The translations under genes and the position numbers were made by a program. A DNA stretch of 11,424 bases from JACCTH01 sp050741915 (GTDB lineage Bacteria > Actinomycetota > Acidimicrobiia > Spongiisociales > ZC4RG35), in assembly GCA_050741915.1 (NCBI GenBank), contig JBOGEX010000024.1, forward strand, positions 1 through 11,424, in the 5' to 3' direction. This document shows, piece after piece, positions 1 through 5,593 of this stretch. The notes below the pieces were generated by a model. The model searched no databases, was not told the origin of the DNA, and worked only from the letters and a program-made list of their open reading frames with translations. Position 1 is the stretch's first letter. Every line of letters begins with the position of its first letter.

Positions 1-147
1 CACGTTCTCTTCACCGTCTACCGCCGCTAACACGATCCGGGCCCGAACCACCATCCGACGCTCCGCCGTCTGCTTACGGGCCAACGACTCCAGACGACGC
101 CGGTCCTCGCCGCTCAACTCGATAACGAACGGGCTGCGTCTCGACAT
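1..147 (-). CDS. IS630-family transposase, N-terminal fragment (cut by window edge)
   Basis: The 49 visible codons encode the N-terminal end of an IS630/Tc1-mariner type transposase. The protein starts MSRRSPFVIELSGEDRRRLE and continues with a charged helix and a VVRARIVLAA segment. This is the typical opening of actinobacterial IS630 transposases, ahead of their helix-turn-helix DNA-binding region. The ATG at 147 is preceded by GGAGGA at 156-151, the clearest Shine-Dalgarno sequence in this part of the window. The DDE catalytic part would lie beyond position 1 and is not visible, so I cannot tell whether the element is intact. The upstream end of the element, with its terminal inverted repeat, should lie somewhere in 148-281, but only one end is in the window and I could not delimit it. 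The family call rests on N-terminal similarity alone. Confidence 0.72.
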   Translation of the reverse strand, partial: MSRRSPFVIELSGEDRRRLESLARKQTAERRMVVRARIVLAAVDGEENV

Positions 148-281
148 CGCTCCTCCAAAGTCGGCGATGCGGCCGCCCAGCCACTTGCTCCCATCCGCCT
201 GGCTTCAGATTACACGCATGTAGTTCTGCGGCGGAATTTAGGCAATGACTCGGAAGCCTGACAAACGGACTGGCGGCGCCC

Positions 282-848
282 TTAGACGTAGGCGAGGAGG
301 GCGTCAATGGGGCGCGGGACGCGGTCGAGATCGAGAGCCTCGGCTAGCAGGCCGCCGTAGAGGATCTTGCGGCCGGAGTGGGTCCCGAGAAATCGCTGGA
401 GCTGGGCCTCGATTGTTCGTTCCCTTTGGGCCGGCTGCCGTTGAAAGATTCGGAACGAGCCCATCTCACCTTGGTCTTCGATCACTCCTTCCACGGCTGC
501 GGTGCCGAGCGAGCGGATCATCTCGTCTTCCAGATCCAGGACGCACACAAAGAAACCCAGGAGCTCCATCGAGTCGCGTGTCAGGTTGGAACCAAGTCCG
601 GCGCGCTCGAGCCCGTGGCGAATCTTGCGCTCTTCGCCAACATCGCACAAGCCGGCCAACCTGAGGTCTTCGCCCTCCGGGCCTAAGCGGCGAAGGAAGT
701 GCCCGATATTGGTGGCGCCTCCCATCGGCACGACCGAGATACCTTCGTCCCCCAGATCCCGACCTCGGCGTCGGGCGAGCACTTCTACTGCCGCTTGATC
801 GCTCGCGCCTTCGACCAAGACGGTCGTTTGTGGTGCCGTGCGTGTCAC
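282..848 (-). CDS. Stand-alone OLD-type TOPRIM domain protein
   Basis: The 188-residue product is essentially one TOPRIM domain of the kind found at the C-terminus of OLD-family nucleases. The strand-loop TTVLVEGASDQAAVEVLA (residues 8-25) carries the invariant TOPRIM glutamate E13. A PMGGATNIG segment follows at 41-49. The strand LRLAGLCDVGEE (62-73) would hold the DxD motif but has D69 and G71, so the second Asp is not in its usual place. A third acidic cluster, DLEDEMIR (105-112), resembles the OLD-type D/E motif. Real OLD proteins have an N-terminal ABC-type ATPase, which is absent here, and no ATPase gene lies next to it. The start is GTG at 848, followed directly by TGA in another frame (GTGA). 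It may be a metal-dependent nucleic-acid enzyme. Its substrate and any defence role are unknown. Confidence 0.75.
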   Translation of the reverse strand: MTRTAPQTTVLVEGASDQAAVEVLARRRGRDLGDEGISVVPMGGATNIGHFLRRLGPEGEDLRLAGLCDVGEERKIRHGLERAGLGSNLTRDSMELLGFFVCVLDLEDEMIRSLGTAAVEGVIEDQGEMGSFRIFQRQPAQRERTIEAQLQRFLGTHSGRKILYGGLLAEALDLDRVPRPIDALLAYV

Positions 849-877
849 GACTCCGAGTATGGGAGCACGTCCTCCAT

Positions 878-920
878 CTGTGAAGGTTCGCGCGGTACCT
901 CGCCGCGCGAACCTTCACAG
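878..920. repeat. 43-nt palindromic element, copy A (perfect arms)
   Basis: The arm CTGTGAAGGTTCGCGCGG (878-895) and its exact reverse complement (903-920) flank a 7-nt centre (896-902), giving an 18-bp perfect hairpin or dyad. It lies 29 nt upstream of the GTG start of the minus-strand TOPRIM gene. Two further copies of the same 43-nt length occur at 940-982 and 11381-11423. There is no T-tract on either side, so a classical intrinsic terminator is unlikely. It could be a REP-like intergenic repeat, an operator dyad or an RNA hairpin. Confidence 0.9.
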
Positions 921-939
921 AAGAGGTCGACAAGTGCTT

Positions 940-982
940 CTGTGAAGATCCTCGCGACTCAGGCCCGCACGAACCTTCACAG
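940..982. repeat. 43-nt palindromic element, copy B (degenerate left arm)
   Basis: This is the same 43-nt unit as at 878-920, separated from it by 19 nt (unit-to-unit spacing 62 nt). The right arm (966-982) matches copy A except for one base (CGCACGAA instead of CGCGCGAA). The left arm keeps CTGTGAAG (940-947) and CGCG (953-956) but has diverged in between, so five of the 18 arm pairs no longer match. It sits in the divergent gap between the TOPRIM gene (minus) and the DUF6582-like gene (plus), 58 nt before the latter's ATG. Confidence 0.8.
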
Positions 983-1040
983 GGCGATTGAACCGGCCCG
1001 CGGTCGGGTAGGAGAAAGCGTCAAACCGGAAGGAGGACCA

Positions 1041-1313
1041 ATGGCCAGGACGACTTGGAAACCACCGTGCACGGCGAACTTGACGCCGACAAGCGCAACG
1101 ATCTCCCTGACAGCGCCTTCGCGTTCCCCAAGCAGCGGAAGGAACCGCTCACCGATGCCAGCCACGTTCGTAACGCCTTTGTCGCGTTTCGATCAGGTAG
1201 AGGACGCCACCGATGCCGATCGGGAGCAGGCCTTTGCCAACATCAAGGCCGCGGCCGAGCACTATGACATCGACGTCGAGGCCGAAACCTGGAAGGACCT
1301 CGGCAAGCCCTAA
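1041..1313 (+). pseudogene. DUF6582-like small protein gene with two compensating frameshifts
   Basis: The ATG at 1041 has an excellent Shine-Dalgarno (AGGAGG, 1031-1036). Read straight through, the frame gives an implausible middle section. The coherent protein needs a frame change right after codon 2: from 1049 the other frame reads DDLETTVHGELDADKRNDL, then PDSAFAFPKQRKEPLTDASH and VRNAFVAF. It must return to the original frame at 1191, which reads DQVEDATDADREQAFANIKA, then AAEHYDIDVEAETWKDLGKP and the stop. This reconstructed protein of about 90 residues closely resembles the small actinobacterial DUF6582 family, whose function is unknown. The lesions look like one missing base near 1044-1048 (probably C) and one extra base in TTTC at 1187-1190. 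Their effects cancel, so the terminal frames agree. Either the gene is decaying or both sites are sequencing or assembly errors. Confidence 0.75.
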
Positions 1314-1329
1314 CCGCTACATTCGCCAG

Positions 1330-2091
1330 ATGGGCTTTGCGGTCTCGGCCGAGGCGTATGACCGTTTCATGGGCCGGTACTCGGTGCCCCTAGCCAGCCG
1401 ATTCGCCGACTTTGCCGGGATCGGAGGCCAGAAGCGAGTAGTCGACGTCGGTTGCGGTCCGGGAGCTCTTACTGCCGAGTTGGCCAAGCGGCTGGGGACG
1501 GCAGCGGTTTCGGCGGTCGATCCTTCGGAGCATTTCGTCACCGCCGCTCAGGCGCGGCTTCCCGAGGTCGATTTTCGGAAGGCGAGCGCCGAGAACCTCC
1601 CCTTCGAGGACGGTGCCTTCGACGCTGCCTTGGCGCAATTCGTCGTCCACTTCATGACCGACCCCGTCGCCGGGCTGGGCGAGATGGCCCGGGTAACTGG
1701 GGCCGCCGGAGTGGTGGCTGCCTGCGTCTGGGATCACGCCGGTGAGAAGGGGCCGCTTCACGTCTTCTGGCGGGCGGCCCGCCAGCTTGACCCAGATGTC
1801 GCCGACGAATCGGAGCTAGCCGGCGCGCGTCAAGGTCACCTGGGACAGTTGCTCCGGGAAGCCGGCCTGAGCGAAATCGCAGAAGGTGCCCTCACGGTCG
1901 ATGTCGAGCGCCCAAGCTTCGAAGAGTGGTGGGATCCATTCACGCTCGGAGTCGGGCCTGCCGGTGCTCACGTGGCCGGGCTGAGTCGCGATCGGCAAGC
2001 CGATCTGCGCGAACTATGCCGCCAGGTGCTGGGAGAGGCGCCGATCACCATCTCCGCCACCGCCTGGAGTGCACGGGGCGTCGTCCAGTAA
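1330..2091 (+). CDS. Class I SAM-dependent methyltransferase (Methyltransf_11 type)
   Basis: The product is a 253-residue soluble methyltransferase with a Rossmann-like fold. The SAM-binding motif I is VVDVGCGPGALTAEL (residues 37-51). The acidic end of strand 2 is SAVDPS (61-66). LPFEDGAFDAALAQF (90-104) is the motif II/III region of the Methyltransf_11 class. A C-terminal region of about 130 residues, ending in TISATAWSARG, resembles substrate-capping regions of family members. I chose the ATG at 1330 because the family-typical opening AYDRFMGRYS follows directly, whereas codons upstream in the same frame only shadow the DUF6582-like gene. No clear Shine-Dalgarno precedes it. It starts 16 nt after the stop of the upstream small gene, so co-transcription is likely. 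The acceptor substrate cannot be told from the sequence. Confidence 0.85.
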   Translation: MGFAVSAEAYDRFMGRYSVPLASRFADFAGIGGQKRVVDVGCGPGALTAELAKRLGTAAVSAVDPSEHFVTAAQARLPEVDFRKASAENLPFEDGAFDAALAQFVVHFMTDPVAGLGEMARVTGAAGVVAACVWDHAGEKGPLHVFWRAARQLDPDVADESELAGARQGHLGQLLREAGLSEIAEGALTVDVERPSFEEWWDPFTLGVGPAGAHVAGLSRDRQADLRELCRQVLGEAPITISATAWSARGVVQ

Positions 2092-2121
2092 GACGCCAGG
2101 CCGAGTCTCCAGGCAATCTTG

Positions 2122-2720
2122 CTAACGAACCCAAACTGAGAGCTTGTCCGGTTGCATCGTTGCCCCGGCTACTTTTTCCAGTTGCCCGGCGACGCTGTCG
2201 AGGTCAACTTCGTTCGTCATCTCTTGGCCGAGTCTCGCCAAGGTCAGCTGCCTGTCGTAACTGGCGCAATTGAATCTCCGATCAACCGCCGACTGGATTT
2301 TTCCGCTGGAGCGGATTGATGAGCGCTGCCGCCTAGAGCGTTGAGCCTGCCACTGCGAGCTGTCCCTGGGTAGCGTCCTGAGAAGGGACACAGCTCCCCG
2401 GTACACAGCGACAACCAGTGCCGTGAGCACGCCATAGGTCGCCGTGCGCGAGATGATTCGGTCGATCTCGTAGACATCGTGGCGGGTGATGGCGAGACCG
2501 ATGGCCACGGCGGTGCCATTTCCCCATATGAAGAACGCCACCACCACCAGGCGGCGAGCCAAGCGTCGGTTGGCCCAGATAACACCAGAGAGGGTCGACT
2601 CGGGAAGCTCCGTCGTGGAGATAAGAGGGTTCAGCCTGAGAGCACCGCCGCGGTGGCGATGACCAGCACACCGACAATCCACATTCCCCAAGGGACAACA
2701 TTGGCGATGCGACGGCTCAT
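2122..2720 (-). pseudogene. Decayed gene for a multi-helix membrane protein (sensor-like, broken in three frames)
   Basis: Pieces of one recognisable actinobacterial/Chloroflexi membrane-protein type lie in three frames. From ATG 2720 one frame gives MSRRIANVVPWGMW and a hydrophobic helix IVGVLVIATAAVLSG, then a TGA stop at 2633-2631. A second frame supplies VVVAFFIWGNGTAVAIGLAI, then YEIDRIISRTATYGVLTALV. A third frame supplies TQGQLAVAGSTL, a TAG stop (2335-2333) and AAALINPLQRK. The second frame then returns with KIQSAVDRRFNCASYDRQLT and the family-typical end TMQPDKLSVWVR. One break coincides with a five-base A run (2298-2302, complement). Intact relatives are usually much longer with several more helices, so the middle has also been deleted. 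The several stops and the internal loss make real decay far more likely than sequencing error. The right end approaches the oppositely oriented NfeD-like gene. Confidence 0.75.
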
Positions 2721-2777
2721 CGGCGTCAATTGTGGCCGCTGCCCGTTCTGTGAGCGTTACGGATACCATCGCCGGAC

Positions 2778-3917
2778 TTGCTGGTTTCACTCCTTCTGGC
2801 GGCAACGCTCGTCGCTTCGCCACCATCAGAGCCCGTAATTGAGGTCATCGAGTTGACGGGATATGTTGATGACGCCTCCCTCGCCTATCTCCGTAACACC
2901 ATCGCCGACGCCGCCGAGGCAAGGCGGGAACTGATCATCATCCAACTCGACGCCGAGGCAGTCGTGGGATCGCGCCAGCAACTCGAAGAGACGAAGGCAC
3001 TTCTTGCCAATCCCCCGCTTCCATTGGTGGTCTGGCTCGGCCCTGCTCCCGCCACCGCCCGCGGCGGACTCGAGGAACTGCTGGCCTCGGTCCCATTCGT
3101 CGCGGTTGCTCCCGGTGCCACCGTTGCAGGAGGGATTGACCCTCAGCTCACCGTTCCGACGATTCGCCAGCTTGTCCAGGAACTCGATGGAGTAGAAGTG
3201 AGGGCAGGTAACCCACCTCTCCAAACGATCACAGATGAAGTGCCCACCGAAGAAGAGGGGATCACGACCATCCCCGTCACCTTCACTCAGCCTGGTCTTT
3301 GGCATCGGTTCATTCACCTCGGCGCCAGTCCGGAAGCAGCATTCTTCTTCCTGGTCGCCGGTCTCACCGTGGCCTGCTTCGAGTACTTCGCCCTCGGTCC
3401 CGGCCTGGCGTCTGGTGCTGCTGCACTCTCGCTTTTCCTCGCCAGTTACGGCATCGCCGTCATTCCGGTTCGCCCGTTGGCATTGGTTGGCGCAGTCCTC
3501 TCGATATTGCTCTTCGCTGTTGGATACCAGGGGGGAGGCGTCTTCGCCTTGACACTTTTGGCCACCGCTCTCCTGGCGTGGTCGGGTGTCAAGTTTTCGG
3601 CTGACCCTGCTTTTGTTCCGATCGGAGGGGTCGGCGTCGCCTTCGCGGTCCTGACCGCGTTGTTCTTCTTCCTGCTTGCCATACCCGCGGTGGGACGAGC
3701 ACGCATGTCGACGCAGACAATTGGGCGCGACTCTTTGATCGGCCAGGAGGGGACGGCCCGGGTCGACTTCTCGCCGGATGGTTCGGTTGTGGTCAACGGG
3801 GCACAGTGGCCCGCCACCGCTCATCGCCAGGCTTCGATTCGGGCCGGTGATCCGGTGGTGGTCACCGCCGTCGCCGGCCGCGAGCTAGAGGTCGAGCGAC
3901 AAATTCGCGAAAATTGA
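2778..3917 (+). CDS. NfeD-like membrane protein with degenerate ClpP-class protease domain
   Basis: The 379-residue product follows the long NfeD layout. An N-terminal signal segment (residues 1-14) is followed by a ClpP/crotonase-like extracytoplasmic domain (about 20-150) opening VIEVIELTGYVDDASLAYLR. About five membrane helices lie between residues 187 and 303. A C-terminal NfeD OB-fold domain (about 319-376) begins SLIGQEGTARVDFSPDGSVV. In active family members the strand after VVWLGP reads roughly PSGARAASAG and contains the catalytic serine. Here it reads PAPATARGG and has no serine, so the protease domain is probably inactive. NfeD proteins are thought to work with SPFH/stomatin-type membrane proteins, but none is adjacent. 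The start is the TTG at 2778: an in-frame TGA at 2751-2753 leaves no ATG or GTG choice. No Shine-Dalgarno is visible. Confidence 0.82.
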   Translation: MLVSLLLAATLVASPPSEPVIEVIELTGYVDDASLAYLRNTIADAAEARRELIIIQLDAEAVVGSRQQLEETKALLANPPLPLVVWLGPAPATARGGLEELLASVPFVAVAPGATVAGGIDPQLTVPTIRQLVQELDGVEVRAGNPPLQTITDEVPTEEEGITTIPVTFTQPGLWHRFIHLGASPEAAFFFLVAGLTVACFEYFALGPGLASGAAALSLFLASYGIAVIPVRPLALVGAVLSILLFAVGYQGGGVFALTLLATALLAWSGVKFSADPAFVPIGGVGVAFAVLTALFFFLLAIPAVGRARMSTQTIGRDSLIGQEGTARVDFSPDGSVVVNGAQWPATAHRQASIRAGDPVVVTAVAGRELEVERQIREN

Positions 3918-3937
3918 TAGTGTTGCCTGGTAAAATT

Positions 3938-3960
3938 TCCCTGGCGGATCTTCCCAGGGA
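3938..3960 (+). terminator. Short hairpin between nfeD-like gene and whiB
   Basis: TCCCTGG (3938-3944) pairs with CCAGGGA (3954-3960) around a 9-nt loop, 20 nt after the NfeD-like stop codon. No T-run follows, so it is a weak terminator at best. It could equally be an operator or 5'-UTR element of the whiB transcript. TAAAAT at 3931-3936 just before it resembles a -10 box, but I see no good -35. Confidence 0.3.
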
Positions 3961-4002
3961 TAGTTAGGTTCCGACCCCGTCGACGGTTCAGCGGGAGGTT
4001 TT

Positions 4003-4248
4003 GTGCAGCGTTTGGACGACTGGCAGCTAAAGGCCCTGTGCCGGGGAAACCACGCTCACCTCTTCTTTCCCCCTTCCACCTTCGAGCGTAAGGACGAAAG
4101 AGAGCGACGCGAGGAAAGGGCCAAGGCCATCTGCCAGGTTTGTCCGGTCCTCGATCCTTGCGCCCACTACGCGATCAGCATCCGCGAACCATTTGGTATT
4201 TGGGGAGGGCTCACCGAACTCGAGCGCCGAGAACTATCGGCGAGCTGA
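4003..4248 (+). CDS. WhiB-family iron-sulfur transcriptional regulator
   Basis: The 81-residue product is a complete WhiB-like (Wbl) protein. The four cluster-binding cysteines are C13, C44, C47 and C53, in the family pattern C-x29-C-x2-C-x5-C. The turn GIWGGLTELERR (65-76) is the signature that precedes the basic C-terminal DNA-contacting end. Wbl proteins bind a [4Fe-4S] cluster sensitive to oxygen and NO, and usually act together with the primary sigma factor. There is no AT-hook extension of the WhiB7 type, and the subfamily cannot be assigned from sequence alone. The start is GTG 4003 with Shine-Dalgarno GGGAGG at 3993-3998. Its TGA (4246-4248) overlaps the probable start of the NUDIX gene, indicating an operon. 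Confidence 0.93.
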   Translation: MQRLDDWQLKALCRGNHAHLFFPPSTFERKDERERREERAKAICQVCPVLDPCAHYAISIREPFGIWGGLTELERRELSAS

Positions 4249-4814
4249 CTTCGGTCGTCCCCCGGCCGGCCGCCACCGTTCTCGTGCTGACGGGCCCGCC
4301 TTTGAAGGTGCTGATGGTTCGCCGCCCGCCGGGTGGCCTCTTTGGCGATGCGTGGGTCTTTCCCGGCGGGCTGACCGAGAAAGCAGATGGATCGTCCGCT
4401 GACGGAGACCTCACCAAGAAAAGGGCGGCGGTACGCGAGTTGGAAGAAGAGGTAGGCCTCAAGCTGGCGGCCGCCGATCTGGTGTATCTGTCGCGCTGGG
4501 TAACGCCACGGTTCCTACCGCGCCGCTACGACACCTGGTTCTTTCTCGCTTCGATTGTCTCCGAGGTTGCAGTCGCGCCCACGAGCGGCGAGGTCACCGA
4601 GGCTCTGTTTGTGACTCCTTTCACTGCTCTTGCGGCTCACCAGGCGCAGCAGTGGAAGCTGCTTCTCCCGACTCTTGCTCACCTGCGCTGGCTCGCTCGC
4701 CATCTCTCGCCGACAGAAGCCCTCGCCTCCGCCCGGGCTCACGCCACCAAGGAACCATTGGAGCCGCGTCTCGCCGATGATGGCTCTTTGGTCACGCCCG
4801 AGCTCCCCTGGTGA
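4245..4814 (+). CDS. NUDIX hydrolase (NUDT19/CoA-pyrophosphatase-like)
   Basis: The product has a NUDIX fold: PAATVLVLTG opens the first strand and VLMVRRPPGG the second. FGDAWVFPGG leads into an extended Nudix box ending AAVRELEEEVGL (residues 61-72). The spacing between GG and REL is longer than the canonical Nudix box, as in NUDT19-like proteins. RWVTPRFLPRRYDTWFFLA (84-102) is also typical of that subgroup. Members hydrolyse nucleoside-diphosphate-linked compounds including CoA derivatives; the substrate here is inferred only. The start is uncertain. Homology would begin at CTG 4245, where the sequence CTGA overlaps the WhiB stop in the manner of an ATGA junction. The nearest ordinary starts are TTG 4200 and TTG 4140, both deep inside whiB and without a Shine-Dalgarno. 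It overlaps the next gene by 4 nt. Confidence 0.85.
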   Translation: MTSVVPRPAATVLVLTGPPLKVLMVRRPPGGLFGDAWVFPGGLTEKADGSSADGDLTKKRAAVRELEEEVGLKLAAADLVYLSRWVTPRFLPRRYDTWFFLASIVSEVAVAPTSGEVTEALFVTPFTALAAHQAQQWKLLLPTLAHLRWLARHLSPTEALASARAHATKEPLEPRLADDGSLVTPELPW

Positions 4815-5548
4815 GCGATTTGGTCATCGAGCGGGTCCTGGCCCCCAATCCCGGCCCCTTCACAGGGACCGGAACCAACACCTGGATAGCTGCAGTGGGA
4901 CAAGAGGCACTGGTAATCGATCCTGGGCCCCGGCTGGCCGGCCACGAGGCTGCCATCGTCGCGGCCCTGGGCGAACGAAAACCCTTGGCCATCGTTGTCA
5001 CTCACAGCCATGAGGACCATGCGCCGTTGGCCAACGTGCTCGCTCGCCAGTATCAAGTACCGGCCTACGGCCATGCACCCGGACCTGAGTTCGCTCCCGA
5101 CCTAACCCTGGCCGAGGGTGACCGCCTACGAGTCGGGGGGAGCGAGCTCCTCGTCCTCGCCACCCCGGGCCATTCCGACGACCACCTCTGCTTCCAGATC
5201 GGCCGAATTCTTTTCAGCGGCGATCACATCATGGGCGGTTCATCGGTCATGGTCGAGGACCTGACCCGCTATCTCGAATCCTTGCGCCGGCTCCGCCCGC
5301 TTCGCCTTGAGCGGATCTATCCCGGACACGGACCCGAGATCGACAACCCCGACGAGGTGATCGACTGGTATCTGGCGCACCGCCTGCAACGCGAGCGGGA
5401 GATCGTTGCGGCGATGGAAGCCGGAGCCACCACGGTCGATGAGATAGTCGAGATCGTCTATCGAGACGTCGATCCGTCGCTTCACCCGCTGGCAGCTGTC
5501 TCAGTTGCAGCCCATTTGCGGAAACTGGAAGAAGCTGGCCCCGGTTGA
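4811..5548 (+). CDS. Metallo-beta-lactamase-fold hydrolase, LACTB2-like, with C-terminal winged helix
   Basis: The 245-residue product has the zinc motif THSHEDH (residues 64-70), the further ligands H121 in ATPGHSDDH, D138 in LFSGDH and H173 in YPGHGP. These make a full two-metal set. A C-terminal part (about 186-245) resembles the small winged-helix domain of LACTB2-like enzymes. Human LACTB2 is a single-strand endoribonuclease, but bacterial members are mostly unassigned and some act as thioesterases or glyoxalase-like enzymes, so the substrate is open. The start is GTG 4811 inside GTGA, overlapping the NUDIX stop by 4 nt, which implies translational coupling. It probably belongs to one transcript with whiB and the NUDIX gene. 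Mrp follows after 45 nt. Confidence 0.88.
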   Translation: MSDLVIERVLAPNPGPFTGTGTNTWIAAVGQEALVIDPGPRLAGHEAAIVAALGERKPLAIVVTHSHEDHAPLANVLARQYQVPAYGHAPGPEFAPDLTLAEGDRLRVGGSELLVLATPGHSDDHLCFQIGRILFSGDHIMGGSSVMVEDLTRYLESLRRLRPLRLERIYPGHGPEIDNPDEVIDWYLAHRLQREREIVAAMEAGATTVDEIVEIVYRDVDPSLHPLAAVSVAAHLRKLEEAGPG

Positions 5549-5593
5549 CTGTTCTTCTTATGAATGAACAGCTCCGCCTATACCCTTCGGCCT

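Noticed and set aside
148..281. Terminal inverted repeat and target-site duplication of the IS630 element
   Set aside because: Only one end of the element is in the window, so an inverted repeat cannot be verified. Nothing else is recognisable in this gap.
878..920. Palindrome copy A as an intrinsic terminator
   Set aside because: No T-tract follows the stem on either strand and the element lies upstream of, not after, the TOPRIM gene.
878..982. Possible mini CRISPR array formed by the two palindromes
   Set aside because: Only two units with a 19-nt gap, each unit is itself a full palindrome, the units differ, and no cas genes are present.
2826..3824. Long minus-strand open frame (332 codons) opposite the NfeD-like gene
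   Set aside because: Composition is low-complexity, rich in E, G, R and D, with no recognisable domain, and the plus strand has clear NfeD homology. It is an antisense shadow of high-GC coding DNA.
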